Assembly (NCBI GenBank): GCA_037447655.1
Contig: JBBHKE010001107.1
Coordinates: 20,310-84,309 of the forward strand
Direction of reading: 5' to 3'
From: Zygnema cylindricum
Taxonomy: Eukaryota; Streptophyta; Zygnematophyceae; Zygnematales; Zygnemataceae
DNA: 64,000 nucleotides
Every line of letters starts with the position of its first letter. Position 1 is the stretch's first letter. Shown here piece after piece: positions 1-10,772 of the stretch. Position numbers and translations under genes: made by a program. The notes beneath the pieces are model-generated. The model saw nothing but the letters and a program-made list of their open reading frames with translations, did no database searches and was not told the origin of the DNA.

Positions 1-831
1 CATCTAGATTTTTGTGAAATCGTAGATGTTTAGGGTTTGGTGATATTGTGACGTCACGCTCACCTGTGACAACGTCGACGTCACGGATTCAATAACTTTC
101 TGCCATGGTTTTCCGATTTCGTTTTTTCTACTTTTCTCGCTCGACTTGCCATTAAAAAAAAACCTAAAAATTGTCAAAAATAATATTTTTAAAATATCTT
201 TCATTTTATACCAATATTGTCATGTCTCATTTTACATAGTGTGAGATAAAAGCGATAGTGTGAGAGGGAGAGGGGAGAGGCGACGACGGCGCAAAATTTT
301 GCAAAGGACCCCATGAATGAAAGTGGAGGTCCGAGACCCCTGCAGATTTTTTTCCGTACATGCGCGTGACGGGCACGGAGAAAAATAGCGAGGACTCTCC
401 CTCGTCCTAAAATTTTCACATTCTTGTGGCGCGTGCGTGGGTCATTTTTCATTCGCTGTTTGGGCGGTACTTGAACTAAAATCACCTCCTCGAGGTGATT
501 TTGGTTTAAGTTTTTTTTGGGCTGGATTCTCTTGCCCGAGGGTCGAAAAGGGGAAAACGCCAAAATGCATTCACATGACGACAAACACGCTGTACTTTTA
601 AAGTATGAATTGACGTTTCTGGGTGAACCTCCATCAGGCGAAAAATGGGGTTGTTTACCGGAAAAATGCATTTTCGTACAAATCCAGCTCATTGCCGTAC
701 AAGGCGTACTGTTTTTTTTTTTTTTCAAAACATGATTACTGGAGATTCGTCACAATTCTGCAAACTTTTGGGCAATAACATCGACCGTCCGATAATGAGT
801 TTTCGAAGCAAAGGGTCACTTCGTCCAGTGA

Positions 832-866
832 ATGGCTAGTGTTCTCAAGGAGGACACTAGCCATTT
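832..866. repeat. Short perfect hairpin
   Basis: Arms AATGGCTAGTGT and ACACTAGCCATT flank a short CT/AG-rich loop. No T-run follows, and there is no sign that it is an RNA gene. Confidence 0.6.
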
Positions 867-909
867 ACCAAACGTGCAAAACGTTTACGCGTGGAAAGGT
901 CACGTACGA

Positions 910-972
910 GCCACGCGCTTTCGGACATATGCCACGCGCCTTCGGACAAATGCCACGCGCCTTCGGACAGGC
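910..972. repeat. 21-bp tandem repeat, three copies
   Basis: Three near-identical units begin GCCACGCG at 910, 931 and 952, each containing CTTTCGGACA or CCTTCGGACA. The unit length is a multiple of three, so a reading frame stays open through it, but no conserved protein was recognised. Confidence 0.75.
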
Positions 973-1656
973 TGGAATCAAATCCGACGAAAATCACCAC
1001 AAAAAGTTTGTTGAAGATTGTGTCGTGACGCCTCCACCACCATCCATCGTCAACCGAAATTTGTTGCGCTTACTTTCTTCAAATTTTCGATTTGGTTACG
1101 ACAAAACAGGAACATAGAAATTGTACACTGCTGTTACAACAACAAAACACGAATGTACAAAATGTACATTCGCGTAATTTTTTTTTGCGGCTTGTTGTAC
1201 GGATACGACTTTAGACATTTTGCTTTTGGAATTCCGTCAGAACATGAACCTATGTGCATCCAATCGAAAGAAAGCACGTACGCGATAGATTCCTTGCTGA
1301 CACGACCTGATGGAGAAGTGAACGAAATATTCGTGCCAGTAAACGTATCCGTAACATTACTGTCGGCGCTTGATGGAGAAGTGGCCTCACTCTACTTTGG
1401 TAAAAATGATTTTTTTCGTACGGCTAAAGTATTTGTCAAAGCTCCCTAAATTTTAGGGCAAAAAGACAAAGAAAAGTAGATACTTTAAAACATGGGGACA
1501 CCCCCTTAAAACATCTTTTCTCCATACACTCTTCTCCGATCCTCAATTTGAGACGACCAATAGGGAAGCTGAAAATTTTACCTCTCGGTCGCAACCGTCC
1601 GATCCACAATCCAGCAAGTGTGTACAGAGAAAATATGTTTTAAGTGGCAAAAAAAC

Positions 1657-2151
1657 CATAGTTCAAAAGTAGGTGAAAGTAGGCCCATACAATATGCCTA
1701 TTGTGTGTAAACCATACAATATGACCTTAAGACCCATATTGTATTGGTCGCAAAATGGAAAAAATAGTAATAGGGTTGAGTTGCACATCGATCGATAGAG
1801 AATTAAACGTCATGTCTAAATTTCGAAAACATTCGGACAAAAAAAAAGATTTCTGTGAGTTTTAAGGTATTTTTTATTTAAACCGTTAGATTTAGACGAT
1901 CGGACGGTCGCTGATCAAAGTAGCGATCTAAGAAGATCACATGAAAAGCCCATAACACAACTCATCCTACGCTGTGTCAGTTTGCTGAAAATTTCGTCCA
2001 GCGGCGTGTACTATGATCATGACCGATCTGTACGTTCGTACAAAGTGTACACAAACGCACACATACAGTATGCCTACTCTGCGCGAGTTTTGTGCCAAGT
2101 TTTGTGCGCCTACCAAAGGCCTACCATAAAAACGCCTACTTTTGAACTATG
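1657..2151. mobile_element. hAT-type MITE, CATAGTTC family, copy 1
   Basis: Terminal inverted repeats CATAGTTCAAAAGTAGG and CCTACTTTTGAACTATG bound 495 bp with no coding capacity. The 8-bp flanks are AAAAAAAC and AAAAAGAC, one mismatch. Two other copies (19937-20570 and 46340-53241) have perfect 8-bp duplications, which is characteristic of hAT-superfamily elements. It sits inside remnants of a TA-type MITE (about 1509-1656 and 2152-2200). Confidence 0.75.
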
Positions 2152-2226
2152 AAAAAGACATTAACACATATAGCGGTTCATTGTCTACTGTACGGTAGCA
2201 AGTCTGTAGTTCTGTACTAATGTGAT

Positions 2227-2688
2227 TTATATTGTACTATTTTGCACAAGCGGACGAAGGCGCTTGCGCCCAACCAAAATGACGAATGCGCTGATCGTTT
2301 CCGGCTCTGGCCGCGGTAACCGTTCAAGAGAAGCTTTTCCACGTACACTGCAGTACCATGCCGTTTCGTACGGTACCGTACACATGGAGATTTTCCGTCC
2401 GGCCGTAGTTGGCACCGGAGAGGCCGAAGCGACGATACACTCCGATATCATTGCAGACGGCGCAATTAATCGCGTGACTATCACAGAACACTCGTGAAGG
2501 GCCGTCCAACGGCGACCAGCGTCATTCTCCCCCAGAAACAAAGAATAAACATAGGCGATTGGATCATTTCTGGGCAATTCCGTACAAATCGGCACATTAA
2601 TAACGCCATCTACCAAAATCCACAAATCAAAAATAGTTGACCCACTGAGGTCCTTCCGTACGATATGACCTATGGCCTCGGAGCTCAA
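2227..2688 (-). CDS. Open frame, hypothetical
   Basis: A 153-codon uninterrupted frame runs on the minus strand upstream of the LysM-like gene. No domain, signal peptide or repeat was recognised and there is no paralogue in the window to test conservation. It is bounded by a MITE on the left and the putative promoter of the plus-strand gene on the right, so it may simply be open by chance. Confidence 0.2.
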   Translation of the reverse strand: MSSEAIGHIVRKDLSGSTIFDLWILVDGVINVPICTELPRNDPIAYVYSLFLGENDAGRRWTALHECSVIVTRLIAPSAMISECIVASASPVPTTAGRKISMCTVPYETAWYCSVRGKASLERLPRPEPETISAFVILVGRKRLRPLVQNSTI

Positions 2689-2780
2689 GCACTCACTTTC
2701 CGTACAGAATAGTCAACATTTTTGTTGTAATGCGGTCAACAAGTATCAAAAACACACTGGGAGCCAAGCGACCAAGCTAG

Positions 2781-2787
2781 TATAAAG
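2781..2787 (+). promoter_or_regulatory. Putative TATA box of the LysM-like gene
   Basis: TATAAAG follows GCTAG, about 260 bp upstream of the ATG at 3046. This leaves a purine-rich leader of plausible length. The assignment is positional only. Confidence 0.35.
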
Positions 2788-3045
2788 AAAAAAGAAGCAG
2801 CTAAAGACAACACAACAACAAGAAAGTAAAAAACAAAGCAATTCAGGACAAGTGAGAGAAGTCAAGCGAGTCAGGTCGAGACAAAGAGGATTTTTCAACT
2901 TTACCTTTTGAAGGGCCAAAGCGTATTTTCCACATCTTTGCTTCCAAGCTCTCGATACAAAGGGCCAGCAAACTACAGTAGCTGCCCGGCCATCTACCGG
3001 CTACCGGCTACCGGCATTTTTTAGCGGCTACAAACGGCCGTCAAT

Positions 3046-3857
3046 ATGAGCCACCGGCTGTCCACTGTCCTGCTGCTAGTTGTGGTGGCTGCCGCTTGCG
3101 CTGCTGTCCACGTGTCAGCACAGGAGAGGAATGCGATTGTGTCAAAAGAAATGATAGAGGGACACGTGGCAGTACATGATACGAATGGTGAGAAGTGAGG
3201 GAGAATGGATGGACCTTTTCTGGATACGGGTAGAAGAAACTGGAGGGAAAATGACAAAAAACAAAGGACAAGAAAGAAGTAATTTTATTTTTTCAATGGC
3301 AGTTTTTCCGTTTTTTTTTTCACTTATCTACTGTCTATGTAGATGCTCAAGTCAATTCTGTCCCACTTTTTTTTTCTCCTTTCCTCTCCTTCCTCACTGT
3401 CTTTAATTAACAACCGAAACTAATGTGGGGCAATTGTCACTCGGCTATTTTCCTTTTATTGGCGGTTCATTTTTTTTTGGTTCATTGTCGTTAATTGATT
3501 TTTTTTTCGTCGACTCTATGCAGGATTCAATGGAGGTCGACGCCACTTGCTCGCATGTGGAAAGTATTACAAGTGGCAAGCAGGTGACACGTGTAAAAAA
3601 GTGATTCAAAAATTTTGTGGTTTGAGAACGACAAAAACGTGGAGTCAATGTTTGGGCTCAATCTCGGGATNNNNNNNNNNCAAAAAAACCGCGTGCAAAT
3701 TGTACAACACATAGCATCTCCAAAAAACGAATCCGGTGAAGAGGTAGTCCGCGGCTGTCATTACTATGCCTATCCAAATGACTGTGATTATAAAGCAAAT
3801 GAAGAGGTAGTTCAGCACTGTCGTTCCTTATATAACGCATGCACGAAAGAAAGCTAA
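3046..3857 (+). CDS. Secreted LysM-like cysteine-rich protein (two exons, assembly gap)
   Basis: Exon 1 (3046-3187) encodes a typical signal peptide: residues 1-25 start MSHRLST, followed by a Leu/Val/Ala-rich core and a VSA cleavage-like site. It ends at a GTGAGAAG donor. The acceptor CTCTATGCAG at 3523 opens exon 2 in phase. Exon 2 encodes a Cys-rich segment with KYYKWQAGDTC, resembling the conserved Y..xxGDTC start of LysM carbohydrate-binding modules. It ends in a second Cys-rich stretch (CHYYAYPNDCDY) and TAA. LysM modules bind chitin, peptidoglycan or related glycans, so an extracellular role is likely. The 10-N gap at 3671-3680 changes reading frame, so the true gap length is not 10 and the middle of the protein is unknown. 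Without the intron the first frame stops at GEK. The signal peptide and splice phase are strong; the LysM call is moderate. Confidence 0.6.
3671..3680. other. Assembly gap
   Basis: Ten N within exon 2 of the LysM-like gene. The frames on either side are not in register, so the gap length is nominal. Confidence 0.95.
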
Positions 3858-4067
3858 CTTACGTGCATCTAAGAACAAGACTGCCGCTCGCATCAGTTTC
3901 TAAGGTTTTCGTTTTATAGATTTCAACATAGTCATAACTTTTAAAATATAACTCCAAATAGCGTGATTCTTTTGCGGACGTCTACCAAATTTAGTACTCT
4001 ATAATCATAACACCTAAATATCCCTTTATAAACAAGTTCGATCCGCTATTGCTGTTACAGGTGTACT

Positions 4068-4267
4068 GATACAACTTTAGATATTTTGCTTTTGGAATCT
4101 TTGACTACGCTCGCCGTCAGAACAAGAATCTACGTGCATTCAATCGAAAGAAAGCACGTACGCAATATATTCCTTGCTGTCACGACTTGATGGAGAAGTA
4201 AACGAAATATTAGTGTCAGTAAACCTATCCGTATCATTACTGTCGGCGCCTGATGGAGAAGTGGCCT
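4068..4267 (+). repeat. Downstream segment similar to 1202-1387
   Basis: Both copies share CAATCGAAAGAAAGCACGTA, TTCCTTGCTG and CTGATGGAGAAGTGGCCT in the same order and orientation. This copy has a short extra stretch after TTTTGGAAT. It lies 3' of the LysM-like gene and is the likely resident copy. Confidence 0.65.
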
Positions 4268-4518
4268 AAGCAAAAAACCTCTACGATACACAACATGTTA
4301 AACGTGCGCCAAAAAAACACCTCAAAGTGATCAACACCTGGACAACACGAAACTACAAACTGGAACAAATCCGTACAACAACATGAACGCCCATACAAAC
4401 AAATAATTACACACTCAAACCGAAACGCCAAATTCGAATGCGAACTCAATACACATTTCAGTTCGATAAAGCGTTGACCTTTACATCGCCCAATTCCTTA
4501 TGATTCCCACTCACACTA

Positions 4519-4735
4519 CACCGTGTATCGCTATTAGTGTTAATAAATTTTTCGCCACTTATATCACCTTTTCTCCGTACACACAAGTCAATTTTCAATT
4601 TGATACCAGTATTCGTAATCTGAGAATATTACCTTTCAATCGCAACCGTCAGATCCATAATCCGACAAGTGTGTACAGAGAAAAAGATGTTTTGAGTGAC
4701 GAAAAAACCATTAACCCTAATAGCGATTCACGGTG
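4519..4735. mobile_element. TA-type MITE
   Basis: The left end TA|CACCGTGTATCGCTATTAG and right end CTAATAGCGATTCACGGTG are inverted repeats. The interior holds the CATCTTTTCTCCGTACACA motif and its inverted counterpart. Related elements nearby share ends and interior. The TA target is demonstrated by an empty site elsewhere in the window (61177). Confidence 0.65.
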
Positions 4736-4834
4736 CATTAGAAATCGCACCCAATCATAGAAAACAAGGTGTAGGCGACCGCCTCAAAATGCACTTTTGA
4801 GAGTTCTTTTCCATCAACGGCCAAAAGTACAGTA

Positions 4835-5053
4835 CAACCGTGAATCGTAATTAGCGTTAATGTGTTTTTCGTCTCTTAAATCATCTTTTCTCCGTACACA
4901 CATGTCCGATTGTGGATCAGACGGTTGCAATTGAAAGGTAAGATTCTCAGCTTCCAATCGTCTGTCTCAAATTGAAAATCCGACAAGTGCGTACGGAAAA
5001 AGATGTTTTCAGTGGCTAAAAAATTAGTAACGCTAATTACTATTCACGGTTGG
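4835..5053. mobile_element. TA-type MITE
   Basis: Ends CAACCGTGAATCGTAATTAG and CTAATTACTATTCACGGTTG are imperfect inverted repeats flanking the same TTTTCTCCGTACACA interior as the neighbouring element. There is no coding capacity. Confidence 0.55.
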
Positions 5054-5183
5054 GTAGTCATTTCGAAGCCGTGCACAATTTTTGAGATATCGGCCGTCCA
5101 AATCGGGACCCATTAGAATCGTACGGCAGTGAACTGCCGAAAAAGGCCTTCAATTGACCATATTTCGCCCCTTTTGGATGCTA

Positions 5184-5375
5184 CACCGCGAATCGTTATT
5201 AGAGTTGAGAAATTATTAGTGTAAAGAAAAAATTAGCGTCATTCATTCTAATTTAGCGCCAGGAGACGTGGCAGATTATGGTCCACGTCCTTAAATAGTG
5301 TAGTTTATTCTATTTAAGGTATTAATGTCAAAATTTTGGGGTGCCGATATAGAGTTCATAACGCGATTCGCGGTG
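5184..5375. mobile_element. TA-type MITE, AGACGTGGCAGATTATGG subfamily, copy 1
   Basis: A TA-bounded element of about 190 bp with ends CACCGCGAATCGTTATTAG and CGATTCGCGGTG. The interior contains GGAGACGTGGCAGATTATGG. Copies 16722-16920 and 23500-23698 carry the same interior in opposite orientation. It shares its right TA with the next element. Confidence 0.65.
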
Positions 5376-5377
5376 TA

Positions 5378-6476
5378 CACCGTGTATCGCTATTAGAGTG
5401 AATACTTTTTTCACCACTTAAAACATCTTTTCTCCGTTCACATTTGTCCGATTTTCACATAAATATCACCAATCGAAAGATGAGAATCTTAGCTTGCAAT
5501 CGCAACCGTCAGATCCATAATCCGACAAACATGTACGGAGAAAAAATGTTTTTATATATTTTGTTTTTATACGAAAAACTACATTGCAGAGAATCTTGCC
5601 GATACTCTCTGAAGGTCTTGGAGGTAATACTAGCTGTCGGATGTTCATTTGCGAAAAGTTCGCTTCTTTTTTTTCTGTAACTTTCAACCCACCTCGAGGA
5701 GGTGGGTTGGCAGATACAGAAAAAAAAATCGTGACACGTTGGACGATTAAGCTACGTCTCATGATGCAAAACCAACGAAAAATCTTAAGATTTGCACATG
5801 ACACGCAGTTTCCAAAATACAACCGAAAATTAAAACGTTATTTCGTAACATTCCCTTGTCACGCTATTTTCGATAACTTTTGTTCGTCACACTATTTCTC
5901 TCAAAAGACTTTCGTTATGTTCGAAAAGTGAAACCCTAAAAAATGAGCTGGCGTACAGATTGGCGTCTGCAAAATGTATAAAAGTTTTGTCGTATGATTA
6001 CTTCGTACGCAGGTACATGGTACGCAAGTCAAGATTTGAAGTTAAGTTTGTCGGTGCTAAAAATCTGAAAGATATTCAATATCGAATCGTAGCTTGCGTG
6101 GCGCCAGTCAATTTAAAACACGTGGCTTACAGACTCTACGTGATGGAACATCGACCCGGCCTGTGGAGTTTGCTGTACAATTACAGAAACGTATGATGGA
6201 ACTTCACCCTAATAGAAGAGATAGAGAAGAAATTGTAATTTCAGTTTTTTTTATTAATGTGAGAATCTTCTGAAATGTCTCATCAATGTTGATGTAATGT
6301 TTTATAGTCTGAATGCTTCTGCTGCTATAAGTGTTTGTTAGTGATCTCAGAGTTTTTAATCGATCCTTTCATTTGGAAGCTGGAAACCTTACCTTTCAAT
6401 CGCATCCGTCAGATTCTCAATCCGACGATGATATTAGAGACTAAAAAAACATTAACACTAATAGCGATTCACGGTG
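5378..6476. mobile_element. TA-type MITE, enlarged by an internal insertion
   Basis: Left end TA|CACCGTGTATCGCTATTAG and right end CTAATAGCGATTCACGGTG|TA, 1.1 kb apart. The outer 180 bp on the left and 140 bp on the right match the short elements at 4.5-5.05 kb. The middle (about 5560-6330) is unrelated and was probably inserted later. A 78-codon open frame at 5960-6196 was not recognised. Confidence 0.5.
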
Positions 6477-6479
6477 TAC

Positions 6480-7435
6480 CTCCAAAAGCTCAATGAGGAG
6501 ACATGCCATTTTATTACACGTGTAATATACTGTAAGGAAAAAATCAGGTTTCACTAATATTTCCGGTGAATTTTTTGAAAGAACGTCCTTTGGCTGTCGC
6601 AAAAAAGAAAACTGATTTGTCCTATGTTTGGACTAAATTCCAAAAAAAACATTGAGCCGCGTAAAACGACAAAAAATGTTTTTTTTTTTTCACAAATTGC
6701 TCAGTTTCACGTGCCACTTTCTTTTGTGTTTGTACTGGCTACGTGGCGCAATATGGAAGGCCGAAATTCCGGCTGCCCTCGGAAGCTAAAAACTCGATCG
6801 TGCAGGACTACCGTTGACCATCTTTGACTTAGGGTTAATATCCTTTGTAAACAAAAAAAACCCTTCGTTAAGAGTGTTTGGAAAATAACGAAATCCTATT
6901 GGTCGAAAGCATGTTTTCACCAGTAACGAAGGGCTACTGGTTACAATGGCGATTTTCCGTTATCTGCAAGTCCTGTGTACGGATAGACGTCGGTATATTC
7001 TTTGTCTCTTTCGAGATGAGCTGACCAATGAGATCACCAAAAAAAAACACAAGAAAAAACACCAGAAAAAAACCGTCAGAAATCGACAAATAACTTGCAG
7101 GTGTGGCTTGTCCCAAGGAAGCGCTAAAAATTATAAACGGCTGAGGGCTCTGCCACGTCATCATCAGAATTTACACATCTGTGAAAATCACTATTTTGTT
7201 TAAATTTCAGATCCAGCCGAGATTTTGTCCTGCCAGGTGACCCACCTGAATCAGACTCGTGGCGTCTATACAACGAGCCTGCATGGCCAGGATGCTTATT
7301 AAAAATCCAAAACAGTCCACGTGGAAAAAATCTTTTAATCCGACGACTGCAAGTCAAGACAAACGATCCGACGACAGTCCGTAAGTTATTAGGAGATCCT
7401 GAGATTTAACTGAAGATAAGTAAACCCGCCCTCAA
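6480..7435. other. No gene recognised
   Basis: This stretch has short open frames on both strands but no recognisable domain, terminal repeat or conserved splice pattern. Confidence 0.4.
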
Positions 7436-7439
7436 TATT

Positions 7440-7775
7440 AGTTTCTCCAGTTCTCCCTTTCCTTCTCCTCTTGCCTTCCCTTCCTCCGGTTCTCCTCCTC
7501 TCCTCTCTCTCCTCTCTTTCTCTCTCCTCTCTCTCTCCTCTCTCTTTCTCTCTCTCCTCTCTCTCTCCTCTCTTTCCTTATCCTCTTGCCCTCCCTCTCT
7601 CTCCCCGGTTCCCCTCCTCTCTTCTCTCTCCACTCTCTTCTCTCTCTCTCCTCTCTCTCTCCTCTCTCTCTCCTCTCTCTCCTCTCTCTCTCTCCTCTCT
7701 CTCCTCTCTCTCCTTTCTCTCTCCTCTCTCTCTCCTCTTTTTCCTTATCCTGTTTCCCTCCTCTCCAGTTCTCCT
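7440..7775. repeat. CT-rich simple repeat upstream of the Cys-rich gene
   Basis: An almost pure pyrimidine tract of TCTCTCC/TCTCC units directly upstream of the ATG at 7799. The Ser/Leu-rich open frames across it are by-products of the repeat. Pyrimidine patches near plant transcription starts are common, but this one is long enough to be a microsatellite. Confidence 0.85.
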
Positions 7776-7798
7776 CCTGCCTTCATCTTACTATAGAC

Positions 7799-8890
7799 AT
7801 GGCCCGGGCACGCTTTGCCAGCCTAGCGCTGACGTGGCGCATGCTAAGCGTCTGTGCTGTCGCCGTACTATTTGTCGTGACTCATCGCTGGGGAGGAGAG
7901 GAGGTTCTCCTGGATGTGAAAATTCCAGTAGAAGAGGAGACGTCCTTTACTGCCATGGAGTCCATGGAGCAAGAAGACTCCGTGGAAGAAAGGATTAATT
8001 TGAATACTGATAAGGCAGAATACATCTCTGTGAATACTGACAAGGCGGAATATTCAACAAAGAATGGAGGATTTCTCCGTTTTCTTCCCTCCACTCCCTC
8101 TCTATGTGTGGCTGGGACTCGCTCTCCATGCTCTTCCAGCAATAAATGGTTTTGTCTGACATGTAAATTTGTCGGTGCGGCGCGCCAAGGTCAATCTCTG
8201 CACAGTAACGTCACTGACACGTGCGTCCCAGATTTTATGATCAAACACGATCGGACGGTGGTTACTTGTCGTCCGGCCCGACTCTACACTCCCGGAATCA
8301 GTCTCCCGCTGTTCTATGGCGCAGTTCCGTTGACCTTTCCTGGTAACAAACTGGTCTGCTCATCTCCCGGCCGCGGTATCGATCAAGCTGCCAGCAAAGC
8401 CGGGTCTTGCGAACACGTGGCAGCTTACCATCGCCTCGTTCTCAGCGATCGTCGCATGCTGCTTGGCACGTGTCAAGATGGCAAAACCAATGGATGTTCT
8501 TCCCAACGTCCTTGTCAGGAAAACAGCGGAACACCTGGAGGAGGTCAATGTGGGTGTTCTGGAACTTGTTGTTCCAAGAACGACGATACGAAGTGTGCGT
8601 GCACACCAGAAGGGGACAAGTGCAAATGCAGCGCATCGAAGCGCGAAAAACCTTGTTCGGAGGAGTGGAAGGTCCCTTTTAGATATTATGGACCGGGTGA
8701 TCCGGTCAGCAAAGACCCATCAACAGTTTGTGAGAAAGGTAAGGGGTGTGAGGAGACGTGCGACGGCGGGACATGCGGATCGTATCCTACTCGTAACGGA
8801 ACAACAACGATGCCTTCGCCTTCAGGCGATGAAATGATCGTGCGTCACTGGACTGATTATCAATGTAAGTGCATGCCAAAAAAACGTTAG
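7799..8890 (+). CDS. Cysteine-rich secreted or membrane-anchored protein, intact copy
   Basis: A 363-residue frame from the ATG just after the CT tract. The 71 codons open upstream are pure repeat, so this start is preferred. The paralogue at 14626-15611 begins at the equivalent site (MAHLTLTWRMLS). Residues 15-27 (MLSVCAVAVLFVV) form one hydrophobic segment, a signal peptide or signal anchor. An acidic linker follows (about 30-90), then a first Cys block (about 95-150, with NKWFCLTCKFVG). Next is a Pro/Gly block with CRPARLYTPGIS and CSSPGRGIDQA. The C-terminal third is dense in Cys: CGCSGTCC, KCACTPEGDKCKC, CDGGTCGSY and a final CKC. The CxC and CC clusters resemble metallothioneins, but the length and export signal do not fit that family. 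Function unknown; metal binding or an extracellular disulphide-rich role are both possible. It ends TAG TAA. Confidence 0.7.
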   Translation: MARARFASLALTWRMLSVCAVAVLFVVTHRWGGEEVLLDVKIPVEEETSFTAMESMEQEDSVEERINLNTDKAEYISVNTDKAEYSTKNGGFLRFLPSTPSLCVAGTRSPCSSSNKWFCLTCKFVGAARQGQSLHSNVTDTCVPDFMIKHDRTVVTCRPARLYTPGISLPLFYGAVPLTFPGNKLVCSSPGRGIDQAASKAGSCEHVAAYHRLVLSDRRMLLGTCQDGKTNGCSSQRPCQENSGTPGGGQCGCSGTCCSKNDDTKCACTPEGDKCKCSASKREKPCSEEWKVPFRYYGPGDPVSKDPSTVCEKGKGCEETCDGGTCGSYPTRNGTTTMPSPSGDEMIVRHWTDYQCKCMPKKR

Positions 8891-10620
8891 TAAGGAGGAT
8901 TATATCTTGATTTAGCTATGTAGGTTTCTTTTTTCTGGTCGTTTTCCAGTACATCATGCGGTTCTGCTATTTTTATTTATTTCTGTTTTTTTAATTGTAA
9001 GAGTAGAGAGGTTCTATTTTGTCGGCATTTTAAGGAGTTGTTGTTGACAATGTATGGATTAGATTTGGGATAATGTGATCTCATATGGAAATTTTTGATA
9101 AGTTAGATGCTTTTGTATTTTATTAGGAAAGTTTGTTTTAAAAAGTGTGATCTGTTTAAGCGTTTTCCTTTTAAAGGGCAAACTGCTTTCACTCTTAGTT
9201 AATATTTCAAGTGTATGTTTCTAGTTTTTTTATACTTTAAATGCATCTTGTTTGGATGTTCTAGTAGAGATCTTAAAAAAAATGTTAGAATCCAAATAGT
9301 TCCAGGATACAAGTCCTAGAAAAGCTTTTGTCTCCAGGGCATACATTACACGTAATGTAGAAATGTATGTTTCAACTTTAACAATACGTGAAGTATTCTA
9401 TCTGATTTACCGATTCACATCGGATTAAAATTCACGCAAGTTCTACCCAAATCGCACGATGTTTTTATATAATATAATGGTTGTGAACAAATGAAATCTT
9501 AGAATTTCTGATAAAACTAAAGAAACAAAGAAATGGCATCTTGGTTGCATACCAAATTTACGTGGGAATGACACTTTTTGTATTTTTTCACAGAAACAGT
9601 GTGGAACAACTTGTAATGTTTATTAATCAGTCAGATCTATTGGCTGCCGTAAGAACATTAAATTGATGTTTGTTCCCAATTTTCTATCTTTAATGAATGA
9701 AAATGGTTTACATTGACGTGTTTTTTGGTCCAACTTTCTACAATCTATATATTCGTCACAATAAATTTCCAATGTTCTACAGCATGCTGATAACTGTTTT
9801 ACAGTTGTTTTGCAAAAAATATTAACATGAATGAAATGCAAAAAGTTATTGCTGTCGCATACTTAATCAATTGATATCCAATTTTCAACGATTGTATTCA
9901 TTTTTTTGAGATTACAAAAAAACTTAACAATTTATGCCTTAATCTAGGTGTCTGATGTCTAAATGGATAGCAATATCAGATATTGGATCATCGAATAAAC
10001 TTATGCTCAGTTTGAACAGTGGAAGATTTATGCAAGCTGATGCTGGGTTTGTGTAGACTGATTTGAATGTATGTGTGAGAATGTCGAAGCTTTCGGCTGG
10101 TTTTTGAAACTTTTTTTTTACATTTAGATACTTGTGCTTTTTACAATGATTTCCCTTTTTTTTGTCTAAATGTAGGACTTGTTCGGTTTATGGAAAAATT
10201 TGTAAAACAACGTAATTTGGTCCGTACATACATGTTACATTATAATTTCTTTTACTAGGACTGGATGTTTAATCTTAACAGTAAAATTCTTTGAACCAGA
10301 AAACACAAAACCATTTGCAACCGGTGTCTGGTAACCTCATTTTGTATGTGTATTATTTCTGTTTTTCCGGTACAATACGAATATAATATGAGGTTACCAC
10401 AAAGCGTTTCCACACAATTTCACACTTTTGATCTATCAAATGAATAATTAATGGGAAATATTTTTGGATATCCACAAAAATGATAACCCGCCTTCGATGA
10501 TAAACTGGCACGAATGTCCATAATGCTGTCTTTAATTTATCTGCATGCATTCAGTTTGTCTGGGAAGGTAAAATAAGTTCTAGAGAAAAAGAAAGTACAT
10601 CACTAACATATAGAGAAAAT
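8891..10620. repeat. 3' flank shared, inverted, with the pseudogene copy
   Basis: AT-rich and non-coding. Patches match the reverse complement of 13000-14620. For example, GTATGTTTCTAGTTTTTT near 9215 pairs with the region near 14270, and a CATCTTGGTTGCATACC tract near 9537 has its counterpart near 13905. The flanks therefore belong to the same inverted duplication as the two Cys-rich genes. Confidence 0.55.
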
Positions 10621-10772
10621 GTAAGGATCGATTCACAAGATGAGAGAAGAAAGACAGATGAATTTGCGGAAGCAAAGATTGCAAGATGAGAGAACTCCAG
10701 CAAAAGACAAATGTATTTCACTGGAACTTTTCCCCCCTCTTACAAAAGATGAACTTCCCCAAAAACGACTAA

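Larger units (their letters stand above)
618..1387. other. Extra segment captured inside the Harbinger-like MITE
   Basis: This 770-bp block interrupts the MITE relative to the 34.2 kb copy, which continues directly from GACGTT into CACTCTACTTTGG. Its last 186 bp (1202-1387) are similar to 4068-4267, which lies downstream of the LysM-like gene. Similarity stops exactly where the MITE resumes. It also holds a hairpin (832-866) and three 21-bp repeats (910-972). It looks like captured genomic DNA, but a nested unknown element is possible. Confidence 0.5.
1..1505. mobile_element. Harbinger-like MITE, right part (left end outside window)
   Basis: The right end reads ...CATGGGGACACCCCC followed by TTA at 1506-1508. 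This matches the terminal repeat and 3-bp target duplication of related copies at 34225-35177 and 10773-11547. Bases 1-617 and 1388-1505 align with the 34.2 kb copy, sharing the GTAGATGTTTAGGG tract, the GTGACGTCACGCTCAC tract and the final GATACTTTAAAACATGGGGACA. The segment 618-1387 is absent from that copy and is an insertion. TWA target duplications are known for PIF/Harbinger elements, so the family call is an inference from ends and target site. No transposase is encoded; open frames here are not conserved between copies. Confidence 0.6.

Noticed and set aside
201-728. 175-codon minus-strand frame near the left edge
   Set aside because: It lies wholly in MITE sequence. The equivalent frame in the 34.2 kb copy is similar but carries no recognisable domain and is interrupted.
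1-840. TTTAGGG words as telomere repeats
   Set aside because: Single copies inside a dispersed MITE family, never in tandem.
7471-7998. Ser/Leu-rich open frame across the CT tract
   Set aside because: It is an artefact of the pyrimidine repeat and overlaps the real Cys-rich gene in another frame.
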